This document shows, piece by piece, positions 1 through 8,609 of a stretch of 64,000 bases of DNA. The notes beneath the pieces are model-generated. The model saw only the letters and a list, made by a program, of their open reading frames with translations. It made no database searches and had not been told where the DNA came from. A program made the translations under genes and the position numbers. Source of the stretch: Flavobacterium limnosediminis JC2902. GTDB taxonomy: Bacteria; Bacteroidota; Bacteroidia; Flavobacteriales; Flavobacteriaceae. How positions within the stretch are numbered: position 1 is the first letter of the stretch; every line of letters starts with the position of its first letter. The stretch spans positions 62,001 through 126,000 of the forward strand of contig NZ_AVGG01000019.1 in the NCBI RefSeq assembly GCF_000498535.1, written 5' to 3'.

Positions 1-1192
1 TGTACTATTTACTGCAATCGGTTTCGCGCAAAATCCTCAGAAAAACATTCTTTTTGTAGGTAACAGTATCACCTATTTTAACGACATGCCGATTTTATTT
101 CGGGACATCGCTAACAACAAAGGCAAAAATGTGGTTACGCAAATGCATACGATCGGAGGCGCCGGATTTGTTGACCATGTAACTAATAACAACCTCTATG
201 ACCTTTTTAGAAACACTGTTTGGGATGCTGTGGTTTTACAACCCGGCAGCGGTGAATCGGCAGGAGCTTCATGGCCTGTAAACACAACTATTGTAAGAGG
301 CCAAAAACTTCTTGATTCGATAAAGAGATACAGTCCGTGTGCTAAAGTTTTTCTATATGAAATTCCGTACGGAGTCCCCTCATCAACAACTTATGGGACC
401 TATCAGACTGTTCAGACACAAATCAAAGATTCCATTACAAAAATGGCTGACAATCTGCATCTACCTTTTGTACCCACCGGAGAATCGGCACGAATGCATT
501 ATACCGCACAACAGGATTTGCTGCTGCACGGATCGTATAATGACATCCATCCGAATTTAAATGGTTCTTATCTTATTGCTTCGACCATGTTTACCGCCAT
601 TTTTCAGGAACCGGTTACCGGAGCAACAGCCTATGGAGGCATACCGCAAGCAAGAGCCGAATATTTTCACGGCATAGCCGATCAGGTGGTTTTACCAAAC
701 AAACCGCAATGGCGCATCAATACCTATAATCTCCACTCCGATTTTAATTCTATCGTAAACGGCAATTCTGTTAATTTTACAAACACTTCTGCCAATTATA
801 CTGCACTACTTTGGGACTTTGGGGACGGAACAACTTCTGCGGAACAAAATCCAACGCACGCTTACGCATCTGGGGGTATCAAAACAATCAGATTGAAAGC
901 CATTCGCAACAACTGTGAAGAAATCATCGTAAAACAAATCGATCTGGGAATACTTTCAACGAATGGTTTCGAAAAAAACAGGGTCCGGCTCTATCCAAAT
1001 CCGGCGCAATCTGTATTGAATTTTGAATCGGATTCGCCAACATCAGTAAAAATCATCTCGTCTTTAGGTCAGGTAATTTTTCAGGCAACGGAGCAAAAAA
1101 ACAATTGGCAATTAAATGTTTCCGGCCTTCAAAACGGAATCTATTTTATAGTTACTGAAAGTCAGCCGGTTTATAAATTCATTAAATCCTAA
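1..1192 (+). CDS. Secreted SGNH-fold hydrolase with PKD domain and T9SS type A sorting domain (5' partial)
   Basis: The reading frame is open from base 2, so the gene begins before the window. The first codons read VLFTAIGFAQ, the end of a signal peptide. The SGNH block I follows at once (FVGNSITYFND, Ser codon near base 65), so the ATG at 86 lies inside the catalytic domain and is not the start. A block V-like DIHPN (Asp 542-544, His 548-550) closes an esterase/lipase-type fold resembling the DUF4886/SGNH group. A PKD domain follows (WDFGDGTTSAEQNPTHAY, about 810-870). The C-terminus is a type A T9SS sorting domain (LYPNPAQSVLNFE to GIYFIV). The protein is probably secreted through T9SS and surface-attached or released. 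Its substrate, likely an acyl ester or acetylated glycan, cannot be told from sequence. Confidence 0.85.
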   Translation, partial: VLFTAIGFAQNPQKNILFVGNSITYFNDMPILFRDIANNKGKNVVTQMHTIGGAGFVDHVTNNNLYDLFRNTVWDAVVLQPGSGESAGASWPVNTTIVRGQKLLDSIKRYSPCAKVFLYEIPYGVPSSTTYGTYQTVQTQIKDSITKMADNLHLPFVPTGESARMHYTAQQDLLLHGSYNDIHPNLNGSYLIASTMFTAIFQEPVTGATAYGGIPQARAEYFHGIADQVVLPNKPQWRINTYNLHSDFNSIVNGNSVNFTNTSANYTALLWDFGDGTTSAEQNPTHAYASGGIKTIRLKAIRNNCEEIIVKQIDLGILSTNGFEKNRVRLYPNPAQSVLNFESDSPTSVKIISSLGQVIFQATEQKNNWQLNVSGLQNGIYFIVTESQPVYKFIKS

Positions 1193-1247
1193 CTTAAAAT
1201 CTTATCAACAAATCGCATTTCGGAAATCTGAAATCTAAAAATATAAC

Positions 1248-1255
1248 TACCTTTG
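1248..1255 (+). promoter_or_regulatory. Bacteroidota -7 box for the pRiA4b ORF-3-like gene
   Basis: TACCTTTG matches TAnnTTTG and ends 23 bases before the ATG at 1279. No clear TTG -33 element is at the expected distance. Confidence 0.4.
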
Positions 1256-1278
1256 GCCTTTCAAAAAATGATAAGGTC

Positions 1279-1830
1279 ATGGTTTACAAATTCCGGGTAA
1301 TCCTCGATGCAGAGGAAGATATTTTCAGAGATATTGCAATTCTTGAAGACGACACTTTAGAAGATTTACACAACGCTATCGTTAATGCTTTCGGCTTTGA
1401 CGGTACGGAAACAGGTTCTTTTTTTACGTGTGAAGACGATTGGACATGGAATGAAGAAGACGAAATTCCGATGTTTGACACCGGTGATGTTCCCGGAGAA
1501 ATGAAAACGATGGCCGATTTCAAAATCAATGACCTGATGCACAGAGACAGCACCAAAATGGTGTACGTGTATGACTTTTTCAGCATGTGGACGTTCTTCA
1601 TAGAACTAGGTGCAATTGAAGAAAAAGAAGAAGGCGAAACGTATCCGGCCTTATTGTTCTCTCACGGTGAATTACCTGCCGAAGCGGCTTCCAGCGGTTT
1701 TAGAGGTGCAGATGTTTCCAATGACGACATCTACGGTGACTTTGAAGACGAATTCGACGAAGAAGATATGGATATGTTTGACGGCGATGATTCTTTTGAG
1801 GATTTTGGTTACGAAGAGAATTGGAATTAA
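1279..1830 (+). CDS. Plasmid pRiA4b ORF-3 family protein (IS1096 TnpR-like passenger family)
   Basis: This 183-residue acidic protein opens with MVYKFRVILDAEEDIFRDI and continues with FGFDGTETGSFF, a cysteine-containing segment and VYVYDFFSMWTFFIEL. These are hallmarks of the pRiA4b ORF-3-like family. The family is named for plasmid and IS1096 passenger genes, but in Bacteroidota it is a common single chromosomal gene of unknown biochemical role. The C-terminal 35 residues are almost all Asp, Glu, Phe and Gly, a low-complexity acidic tail. It has its own -7 box upstream and an octamer repeat array just after its stop. No transposase lies nearby, so the family name should not be read as evidence of a mobile element. 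Confidence 0.85.
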   Translation: MVYKFRVILDAEEDIFRDIAILEDDTLEDLHNAIVNAFGFDGTETGSFFTCEDDWTWNEEDEIPMFDTGDVPGEMKTMADFKINDLMHRDSTKMVYVYDFFSMWTFFIELGAIEEKEEGETYPALLFSHGELPAEAASSGFRGADVSNDDIYGDFEDEFDEEDMDMFDGDDSFEDFGYEENWN

Positions 1831-1840
1831 GCAAAAAGAG

Positions 1841-1877
1841 GTGCTAAGGTTCTGAGGCGCTAAGGCTCTAAGGTTTT
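1841..1877 (+). repeat. Octamer tandem array P (GTNCTAAG-like units)
   Basis: Four and a half degenerate 8-bp units: GTGCTAAG, GTTCTGAG, GCGCTAAG, GCTCTAAG, then GTTTT. An array of the same type lies in opposite orientation at 2292-2323, across the S23 gene, and another is at 47819-47857. Confidence 0.75.
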
Positions 1878-1928
1878 GTTTTTGTAGGAATTAATTTATT
1901 TTTATATTTTCGATTAAAAATATAAAAA

Positions 1929-2288
1929 ATGAGTACTTTCAGAGACCTTTTAGTTTGGCAAAAAGGAATGAACCTTGTCACAGAATGCTACAAAACCACA
2001 AAGAAATTCCCAAAAGAAGAGCTTTTTGGATTAACATCACAAATAAGAAGAAGCGCAATCTCAATTCCGAGTAATATTGCTGAAGGCTATGGAAGAAACG
2101 GTAAAAATGATTATTTGAAGTTTCTGAATATTTCTTTATCATCGTTATTCGAATATCAGACACAGGTTGAAATCTCTTACAATATAAATTATATAACCGA
2201 ATTAGAATTTAACAACATCTATGAAAAAAGTCGCGAGGTAGAGAGAATGCTGGTTTCGTTTATCGATAAAATTGAAAAACGAACCTAA
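1929..2288 (+). CDS. Four-helix-bundle protein, S23 (23S rRNA intervening-sequence protein) family
   Basis: A 119-residue protein with the S23 family signature: FRDLLVWQKGMNLV at the N-terminus, then LTSQIRRSAISIPSNIAEGYGR and a helical C-terminus ending in ERMLVSFIDKIEK. Members form pentameric four-helix bundles. Some are encoded inside intervening sequences of 23S rRNA genes, and relatives (bAvd) assist diversity-generating retroelements. Here the gene stands alone, with no rRNA, reverse transcriptase or variable repeat nearby. It is bracketed by octamer arrays in inverted orientation, and the stop codon lies at the edge of the downstream array. The unit looks like a discrete insertion between two unrelated conserved genes. 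Function is unknown; a nucleic-acid-related role is inferred from the family. Confidence 0.9.
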   Translation: MSTFRDLLVWQKGMNLVTECYKTTKKFPKEELFGLTSQIRRSAISIPSNIAEGYGRNGKNDYLKFLNISLSSLFEYQTQVEISYNINYITELEFNNIYEKSREVERMLVSFIDKIEKRT

Positions 2289-2291
2289 AAC

Positions 2292-2323
2292 CTCAGTCCC
2301 TAAGCGCCTTAGTTACTTAGAAC
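2292..2323 (-). repeat. Octamer tandem array Q, inverted relative to array P
   Basis: On the plus strand the units are CTCAGTCC, CTAAGCGC, CTTAGTTA and CTTAGAAC. Read on the minus strand these are GTTCTAAG-type octamers like array P. It begins four bases after the S23 stop codon and ends just before the NA37 start. Confidence 0.75.
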
Positions 2324-2337
2324 CTTTATACAAAACA

Positions 2338-3396
2338 ATGATCAACTTATTCAACACCCACATAGACAATTTGTCAATCCACCGCGTTGGAAACAAAAGT
2401 CGTAACGAAGCCATTTTCCTTTCGGAGCAACCCTATAATCTGAATGACGAGATTATGCCGCTTCTGAAAGAATTTTTCTTTAAACCTTTCAGAGACAAGG
2501 AAGAGAATTACTATCAGTTTGCACACGATGTGGATTTGGATTACAATGAAATGTACAATTTGGCAAATGAGATTTTTGCAAATCCAAGCAATGTACATGA
2601 GGCAACCAAAAAAATCACAAAGCATTTATTTGAGCAATCTAATCATCCGCACATTAAAAACGGAGAAGTATATGTGACTTATTTGACGAATGTTTCGATC
2701 GATAACAATGTTGTGGATGCCATAGGTGTTTTCAAAAGTGAAATCAAAGCCGATTTCCTTCAGTTTGAAGAGAAAGACACGAATCTGGAAATGATTTTGC
2801 AACAAGGAATCAGTCTGAACAAATTGGACAAAGGTTGTTTAATCTTCAACTACAAAAAAGAAGAAGGCTATAAGATTTTAACTGTCGACAGTAACCGTTA
2901 TGACGCACGTTATTGGTTGGAACATTTCCTTTCGGTAGATGCGTTTCAGGATGAGAATTTCATGACGAAAAAATACCTTAAATTCTGTCAGGATTTTGCT
3001 AAAGAAGTGGTCCTTCCGGCAGAAGACAAGAAAGAAGAAGTTATGTTCATGAACCGCGCGGTAAATCACTTCGCCAAAAACGATAATTTTGAAGAAAGCA
3101 ACTTCATTAACGAAGTAATTGACAATCCGGATTTGATTTCGGAATTCAAAAACTACAAAGTAGACAAAGGCGAAAAATACAGCATTGAAGATTTAACCAC
3201 CTTCCCTATTGCCAACGCAGCGGTTTCGGATGCACGTAAGAAAATGAAAAACGTAATCGAACTGGACACCAATATTCAGATTAAATTGGATTTCATCAAT
3301 CCGGAAAGCGCTGAAAAATTTGTAGAAAAAGGTTGGGATGAAGAAAAACAGATGTACTATTATCTGGTGTATTTCAACAAAGAAAGTAAGAGTTAA
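2338..3396 (+). CDS. Nucleoid-associated protein, NA37 (YejK/NdpA-like) family
   Basis: A 352-residue protein of the 37-kDa nucleoid-associated family. The start at 2338 (MINLFNTHIDNLSIHRVGNK) is preferred because it gives the family N-terminus. The upstream in-frame ATG at 2272 would add 22 residues translated from the octamer array and the S23 tail. Supporting segments are NHPHIKNGEVYVTYLTNV and DAIGVFKSE in the middle, and NHFAKNDNFEESNF and IKLDFINPESAEKF towards the end. E. coli YejK associates with the nucleoid and can bind topoisomerase IV; the role in Bacteroidota is unproven. A strong terminator follows the stop. Confidence 0.88.
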   Translation: MINLFNTHIDNLSIHRVGNKSRNEAIFLSEQPYNLNDEIMPLLKEFFFKPFRDKEENYYQFAHDVDLDYNEMYNLANEIFANPSNVHEATKKITKHLFEQSNHPHIKNGEVYVTYLTNVSIDNNVVDAIGVFKSEIKADFLQFEEKDTNLEMILQQGISLNKLDKGCLIFNYKKEEGYKILTVDSNRYDARYWLEHFLSVDAFQDENFMTKKYLKFCQDFAKEVVLPAEDKKEEVMFMNRAVNHFAKNDNFEESNFINEVIDNPDLISEFKNYKVDKGEKYSIEDLTTFPIANAAVSDARKKMKNVIELDTNIQIKLDFINPESAEKFVEKGWDEEKQMYYYLVYFNKESKS

Positions 3397-3412
3397 TACA
3401 ACTCAATACAGT

Positions 3413-3445
3413 ATCCCCGATTGTGAAGGCAGTCGGGGATTTTTT
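3413..3445 (+). terminator. Rho-independent terminator after NA37 gene
   Basis: Perfect 8-bp stem ATCCCCGA/TCGGGGAT with a 12-nt loop, followed by TTTTT. Confidence 0.85.
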
Positions 3446-3506
3446 ATATAAACAGTTTTACAGCTGTCAGAATATTAGTTATTTTTGTATTTATATAAAT
3501 TCTCTA

Positions 3507-4766
3507 ATGAAACAAAATATTTCAATACTCGTATTTTTTCTTTCCTTACTATCTTTTTCGCAAAACAAAGAAATCGGGAGTGCTTTCATTCAGACCTTAC
3601 TTGTCGAAAAAAATTATGAAAAAGCATATTCCCATTTTGATGAAACAATAAAAGGCCAGATTTCTATGCCAATGTTGGAACAAACCATAAATCAGCTGGA
3701 ATCGCAATTGGGCAAATTTAAATCTGTAATTGAGGTAAACGATAACGATGGAGTGTATTATTACTACTCGGAATTTGAAAAAATGAAATTGGATGTCAAA
3801 ATTGCTTTTCGGGATTCCGATAAAATTGCAGGCTTCTTTTTTGCTCCGCACAAACATTTCGACAAAGGGAATTCACTGGGCAAAGAGTACAGCATAACCA
3901 GTAATGGCATTGAACTGAAAGGCACACTACTGATTCCCGACGAAAACAACCTGAAAAAAATGGTTATCCTTATTCATGGTTCGGGCCCTCAGGACAGGGA
4001 TGAAACGATTGGAGAAAACAAACCTTTTAAAGATATTGCAGAAAGTCTGTATCATAAGGGAATCGCTTCCTACCGCTTTGACAAAAGAACCTATTCAAAC
4101 CCGGAGTCTTTCACCGACAAAAGCACCATCGATGATGAAGTTGCCGTTGACGCATTGAACATCATAGCTTTTTTCAAGAACAATCCCGATTTCAAATCGT
4201 ATGAAATAACCGTTATAGGCCACAGTTTGGGCGGATATATGTTACCCCGAATCGCAAACAAAACGACTCAGATTTCAAAAATAGTTCTTTTGGCAGGTAA
4301 TGCGAGATCGTTGGATCTGCTTATCAGCGAACAATACGATTATCTCTACGGTTCTGATTCATCCGAAGAAGCGAAAAAAGAAGTGGCTAAGGTGAAAGAA
4401 CAGATTTCATACCTTAATTCGGCAGCATTTAATTCGGAATCCCCTAAAGAAAAACTACCACTGAATATTCCCGCAGCTTATTGGAAATCGCTATTAGTAT
4501 ACAAACCATTGACAGAAATCCAAAAAGTAAAGACTCCGATACTGATTTTACAAGGAGAAAGGGACTATCAGGTAACCATGACTGATTTTAATCTGTGGAA
4601 AAAAACACTTCAGAAAAACAAAAAGGCAAAATTCATCAGTTATCCTTCGCTAAACCACCTGTTCATGAGCGGAACCGGAAAACCAAATCCTGAAGAATAC
4701 ACTGTAAAATCAAATGTCAGTACTGATGTGATTAATGACATTTTCAATTTCATAGTGTCGAAATAA
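3507..4766 (+). CDS. Exported alpha/beta hydrolase with N-terminal DUF3887-like domain
   Basis: From the ATG at 3507 the 419-residue protein begins with a signal peptide (MKQNISILVFFLSLLSFSQ). An earlier in-frame start at 3423 would lie inside the preceding terminator and is unlikely. Residues about 22-110 resemble DUF3887, a small NTF2-like domain often found before secreted esterases. The hydrolase part carries the oxyanion motif LIHGSGPQDRDE, the nucleophile elbow GHSLGG (near 4218-4235), a candidate acid in GERDYQV (near 4560) and the catalytic His in PSLNHLF (near 4655). It probably acts on small esters in the periplasm. A TATTTTTG box at 3480-3487 could be its -7 element. The substrate is unknown. 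Confidence 0.85.
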   Translation: MKQNISILVFFLSLLSFSQNKEIGSAFIQTLLVEKNYEKAYSHFDETIKGQISMPMLEQTINQLESQLGKFKSVIEVNDNDGVYYYYSEFEKMKLDVKIAFRDSDKIAGFFFAPHKHFDKGNSLGKEYSITSNGIELKGTLLIPDENNLKKMVILIHGSGPQDRDETIGENKPFKDIAESLYHKGIASYRFDKRTYSNPESFTDKSTIDDEVAVDALNIIAFFKNNPDFKSYEITVIGHSLGGYMLPRIANKTTQISKIVLLAGNARSLDLLISEQYDYLYGSDSSEEAKKEVAKVKEQISYLNSAAFNSESPKEKLPLNIPAAYWKSLLVYKPLTEIQKVKTPILILQGERDYQVTMTDFNLWKKTLQKNKKAKFISYPSLNHLFMSGTGKPNPEEYTVKSNVSTDVINDIFNFIVSK

Positions 4767-4913
4767 GAAACAACTAACTTATTATACGAAAAATGTCTTT
4801 TTTCAAAACTATCACCTAAATCTAAAAAGAAGATCACTTTCGGTCTCTTTTTATTTTTAACAATCACAAGACAAGGTTTAATTTTGAGTTGCAGATTTCC
4901 CTTGATTATTACT

Positions 4914-6743
4914 ATGCGCGAGAAATTGCTATTATATACAATCGTCTTCTTTTGTTTCTGGCAACCCTTGGCTGCTCAGGTGACTCCTGTTAAAAAAGAC
5001 TCTGTTGAATTGCATCAGAATATTGAAAACTATTCCAAAAAACGAAAATTCACCAAATTCCTTTACCGTCTGATTTTTAAACCGTCCGTTAAGAAAAGTG
5101 TTATCAGAAAGAGTAAAGTACCTAATTACAGTGACAATTACACTGGCTACCAAGGGAAAATTATCCGAAAAATAACCATTAACACTCTGGATCCTTTTGG
5201 GTTTGACGTTGACGGCTCTGAAAAAAACTCGAAAACGTGGACCGAAAGACGAGGAAACGCACTGCATCTGAAATCCAAACATTGGACGATAAGAAACCAT
5301 CTTTTATTCAAAAAAAATGACGTTTTGGATTCACTGCTAGTGAAAGAATCCGAACGTCTGATCCAGCAACAGCGCTACATCCGTAAAGTTGCCATAAAGC
5401 CGATACCGATTTCAAATTCTAAAGATTCAATTGATATCATAATTAACGTTTTGGATGCCTGGAGTTTAATTCCGTCCGGAGCTTTGTCAGACACCAAAGG
5501 AACCCTTGAAATAACCGAACGTAACTTTTTCGGTTTGGGACATGAATTTGAGAACACTTTCAGCCAGCGTTTCACCGATAATAAAAACGCCTACGGAATG
5601 CGGTATATCGTTCCCAATTTTAAAAACACCTTTATCCGTACAGCTATTCTTTACGATAAAGATTTTGATAATGATTACAACAAAGGAATCGGGTTCAACA
5701 GACCTTTCTTTTCTCCCTTTACAAAATGGGCGGCCGGAATTACTTTTGAGGAACGTTTTTACAAGGATTCCATAAAAGCGGTAAACCTAATTCCGATCCA
5801 CAGCAATTTCAAATTTGAATCGGAAGATATGTGGGCCGGGTATTCCATACGATTATTTAAAAAAACTACAGATGACAGTCATATCACCAATCTGGTAACC
5901 ACATTACGTTTCAGAAACCTGAAATACACTGAGAGTCCGAACATAACTTACGACAGTATTAATTATTTCAGTAATTCAAGACTGTATTTGGGCAGTATCG
6001 GTGTTACATCAAGACAATATATTGCCGACAAATTCCTCTTTAACTACGGAATTCCGGAATACGTACAGGTTGGAAAAACCTATTCTGTAACCTTCGGAAT
6101 TGAAGATAAAAATAACATCGAACGCCTTTATTTTGGAGGCCGTTATTCAATTGGGGGGTATTACACTTTCGGTTTTTTAGCCGGAAGTTTTGAAATGGGA
6201 AGTTTTTTTAAGGATGACAACCCTCAGCAATCCACATTTAATGCCGAAATCAATTATTTCACTCCATTACTGGAATTGGGAAGATGGAAAATCAGACAAT
6301 TCATAAAACCACAATTTACGATCGGAAACAACCGTTTGGCGACCGACAGTGACTTAATTAATTTGGGTGATAATTCCGGGATTGAAGGTTTCGACATATC
6401 ACGAAAAGGTACAAAAAAAATGCTGCTAACTTTTCAGACCCAATCGTATGTTCCTGGGCAATTGTATGGCTTCAGATTAAGTCCGTTCTACAGTATGGAA
6501 TTCGGAATGCTGGCCAGTTCCACAGAAAAATTACTGCAAAGTAAGCTCTACTCGAAATTTGGCTTGGGCTTCGTAATCAGTAATGACTACATGGTTTTTA
6601 ACAGTTTCATCCTGTCGTTTGCCTATTATCCTTCTATTCCCGGCAGTGGTGATGACATCTTGAGATCAAATGCCTACAAAAACAACTACATTACATTGCC
6701 CGATTTTCAGATTGGCAAACCGGAAATTGTCCCTTATCAGTAA
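4914..6743 (+). CDS. Outer-membrane beta-barrel protein with POTRA-like N-terminus
   Basis: The start at 4914 (MREKLLLYTIVFFCFWQPLAAQ) gives a clean signal peptide; an alternative TTG at 4884 adds ten non-signal residues. The mature part of the 609-residue protein has a basic segment (about 30-65), then a region with POTRA-like rhythm (IIRKITINTLDPFGF, VKESERLIQQQRYIRKVAI, SIDIIINVLDAWSL). After about residue 190, alternating aromatic and polar strands are typical of a 14-16-strand barrel (YYTFGFLAGSFEMGSFF, QFIKPQFTIG). This resembles BamA/TamA-like surface-antigen proteins, but the last residues (PYQ) are not the usual terminal aromatic, and the gene is not next to other assembly factors. 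Role inferred only as an outer-membrane protein. Confidence 0.7.
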   Translation: MREKLLLYTIVFFCFWQPLAAQVTPVKKDSVELHQNIENYSKKRKFTKFLYRLIFKPSVKKSVIRKSKVPNYSDNYTGYQGKIIRKITINTLDPFGFDVDGSEKNSKTWTERRGNALHLKSKHWTIRNHLLFKKNDVLDSLLVKESERLIQQQRYIRKVAIKPIPISNSKDSIDIIINVLDAWSLIPSGALSDTKGTLEITERNFFGLGHEFENTFSQRFTDNKNAYGMRYIVPNFKNTFIRTAILYDKDFDNDYNKGIGFNRPFFSPFTKWAAGITFEERFYKDSIKAVNLIPIHSNFKFESEDMWAGYSIRLFKKTTDDSHITNLVTTLRFRNLKYTESPNITYDSINYFSNSRLYLGSIGVTSRQYIADKFLFNYGIPEYVQVGKTYSVTFGIEDKNNIERLYFGGRYSIGGYYTFGFLAGSFEMGSFFKDDNPQQSTFNAEINYFTPLLELGRWKIRQFIKPQFTIGNNRLATDSDLINLGDNSGIEGFDISRKGTKKMLLTFQTQSYVPGQLYGFRLSPFYSMEFGMLASSTEKLLQSKLYSKFGLGFVISNDYMVFNSFILSFAYYPSIPGSGDDILRSNAYKNNYITLPDFQIGKPEIVPYQ

Positions 6744-6772
6744 TTTATCACTTTTCGGTAACAAATTGTGGA

Positions 6773-7702
6773 ATGGCTCGTCCTATAGTTAAAAACAGAA
6801 CTATTTTGGAAACTATACTGACAATTGAAAATCTTAATAAGAAATATGGAAAAGTTCATGCCGTAAAGAACGTTTCATTCGAAATAAAAAAAGGAAATGT
6901 ATACGGAATTTTAGGTCCGAACGGAAGCGGGAAATCGACTACATTAGGCATCATTCTGAATGTTGTAAACAAAACTTCCGGTGAGTACCGATGGTTTGAC
7001 GGAAAAACAGACACCCATCAGGCTTTGAAAAAAGTGGGAGCTATCATCGAGCGTCCGAATTTCTACCCGTACATGACCGCAGAAGAAAATCTGAAACTGG
7101 TTTGCGACATAAAAGGGATACATTACGATAAAGTAGAAGAAAAACTACAGGTTGTTGGGCTTTTGGAACGTAAAGACAGTCAGTTCAGAACCTTTTCGTT
7201 AGGGATGAAACAACGTCTGGCCATCGCTTCTGCCCTGTTAAACGATCCTGAAATACTGATTCTGGATGAACCCACCAACGGATTGGATCCTCAGGGAATT
7301 CGTCAGATTCGGGACATCATCAAACACATCGCTTCCTTGGGAACCACTATTTTATTGGCATCGCACCTTTTGGATGAAGTTGAAAAAGTATGCTCTCATG
7401 TGGTGGTTTTACGCAAAGGTGAAATACTGTATTCCGGTTCTGTTCACGAGATTATGGCCAACGAAGGATTCTTTGAACTGCAATCCGACAATAACGCCGA
7501 ACTGAAAACCCTACTTCAAAATCACGATGCGGTTGACAGTATTGAGGAAGAGGACGGAAAAATATACGTGTATTTAAAATCGCCTTTTGCCTCCGAAGAT
7601 TTAAACCGATACCTGTTCCAAAAAGGCATTATCCTTCAGCATTTGGTAAAACGCAAACACAGCCTGGAAGAACAGTTTTTGCAACTGACCAATCATCAAT
7701 AG
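6773..7702 (+). CDS. ABC transporter ATP-binding protein (ABC-2 exporter type)
   Basis: A 309-residue ATPase with Walker A GPNGSGKST (residues 48-56), signature SLGMKQR, Walker B LILDEPTNGLDPQG and a conserved switch His in LLASHLLDEVE. The last 80 residues form the regulatory tail usual for drug or lipid exporters and natA/bcrA-like ATPases. The ATG at 6773 gives the unusual leader MARPIVKNRTI. A TTG at 6806 would give an N-terminus like that of homologues (M-E-T-I-L-T-I-E-N-L), so the true start may be there. It pairs with the permease 55 bp downstream. Confidence 0.9.
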   Translation: MARPIVKNRTILETILTIENLNKKYGKVHAVKNVSFEIKKGNVYGILGPNGSGKSTTLGIILNVVNKTSGEYRWFDGKTDTHQALKKVGAIIERPNFYPYMTAEENLKLVCDIKGIHYDKVEEKLQVVGLLERKDSQFRTFSLGMKQRLAIASALLNDPEILILDEPTNGLDPQGIRQIRDIIKHIASLGTTILLASHLLDEVEKVCSHVVVLRKGEILYSGSVHEIMANEGFFELQSDNNAELKTLLQNHDAVDSIEEEDGKIYVYLKSPFASEDLNRYLFQKGIILQHLVKRKHSLEEQFLQLTNHQ

Positions 7703-7717
7703 TGATTTAATAAAAAA

Positions 7718-7752
7718 CTAAATCCTAAATCCTAATTCCTAATTCCTAATTA
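7718..7752 (+). repeat. Heptamer tandem repeat (CTAAATC/CTAATTC)
   Basis: Five 7-bp units: CTAAATC twice, CTAATTC twice, then CTAATTA, filling the gap between the ATPase and permease genes. AT-rich, with no obvious hairpin. Confidence 0.7.
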
Positions 7753-7757
7753 AATAA

Positions 7758-8594
7758 ATGAACCGACTTTTAAATATAGAGCTGCAGAAACTTTGGAAAA
7801 ACAGAGCCAGCCGCGTACTGATCATAACCTATTTCGTTTTGATCTGTTTTATTTCCCTGATTGCCTCCATCAAATTTGATTTGGGCCCTTTTAAATTTAA
7901 CGCGGCAGACAGCGGCATCTTCAATTTCCCGTACATCTGGCATTTCAACACTTATTTTGCCGCATGGTTCAAGATATTTTTGGCAGTCGTTATCGTTTCC
8001 ATGATAGCCAACGAATACAGCTACGGTACGTTGAAACAAAATCTGATAGACGGAATGAGTAAAAAAGAATTCATTTTATCAAAATTCAGTACCGTACTTT
8101 TATTTGCAGGAATTTCAACACTGTTCGTTTTTATCGTTACCCTTATTTTAGGTTATACATTTTCTTCGTATAATGAAATAAGCATCGTTTTTTCAGATAT
8201 GGAATACCTGATTGCCTACTTTATAAAACTGGTTGCTTTTTTCTCTTTCTGCCTTTTTCTCGGCATATTGATCAAACGATCTGCTTTTGCGTTGGGATTC
8301 TTAATGTTATGGTTTTTTGCAGAGCAGATTATCTACGGTCTGATGGGTAAATTTGTGTTTGAAGATTTTAATACAGCCAAATCGATTATCCGCTATTTTC
8401 CTCTGGAATCAATGTCTAACCTTATTATAGAACCTATAAGTCGGCTGAATTTCATCAAGGCTGTAAGCACCCAAATCGGTGTGGAGAACATTAAGGATTA
8501 CAGTGTCCAGTTTCCGGCTGTTTTCATCGCATTAATTTGGACTGTTATTTTTGTGTTTATGTCGTATAAAATTCTGAAAAAAAGAGATTTGTAG
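7758..8594 (+). CDS. ABC-2 type transporter permease
   Basis: A 278-residue membrane protein with about six hydrophobic helices (for example VLIITYFVLICFISLIASI, FLAVVIVSMIANEYSYGTL and FIALIWTVIFVFMSY). The segment NEYSYGTLKQNLIDGMSKKEF is the typical cytoplasmic coupling motif of ABC-2 permeases of the NatB/BcrB sort. It forms an exporter with the upstream ATPase. The substrate cannot be inferred. Confidence 0.85.
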   Translation: MNRLLNIELQKLWKNRASRVLIITYFVLICFISLIASIKFDLGPFKFNAADSGIFNFPYIWHFNTYFAAWFKIFLAVVIVSMIANEYSYGTLKQNLIDGMSKKEFILSKFSTVLLFAGISTLFVFIVTLILGYTFSSYNEISIVFSDMEYLIAYFIKLVAFFSFCLFLGILIKRSAFALGFLMLWFFAEQIIYGLMGKFVFEDFNTAKSIIRYFPLESMSNLIIEPISRLNFIKAVSTQIGVENIKDYSVQFPAVFIALIWTVIFVFMSYKILKKRDL

Positions 8595-8609
8595 TATCTT
8601 TGAGATACT
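8593..8609 (+). promoter_or_regulatory. -7 box embedded in a perfect inverted repeat, abutting the start codon
   Basis: AGTATCT-TTG-AGATACT is a perfect 7-bp inverted repeat with a 3-nt centre. It contains TATCTTTG (8595-8602), a -7 consensus, and ends one base before the ATG at 8610. A transcript from it would have almost no leader. Confidence 0.5.

Noticed and set aside
1279..1830. Mobile-element passenger gene (IS1096/pRiA4b name)
   Set aside because: No transposase, terminal repeats or plasmid genes nearby; the family is widespread on chromosomes.
1929..2288. Diversity-generating retroelement accessory gene (Avd)
   Set aside because: The protein is of the related S23 family, but no reverse transcriptase, template repeat or variable repeat is present in the window.
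4827..4857. Terminator after the alpha/beta hydrolase gene
   Set aside because: The AGAAGATC/GGTCTCT stem is imperfect and weak, though T-rich sequence follows; not strong enough to list.
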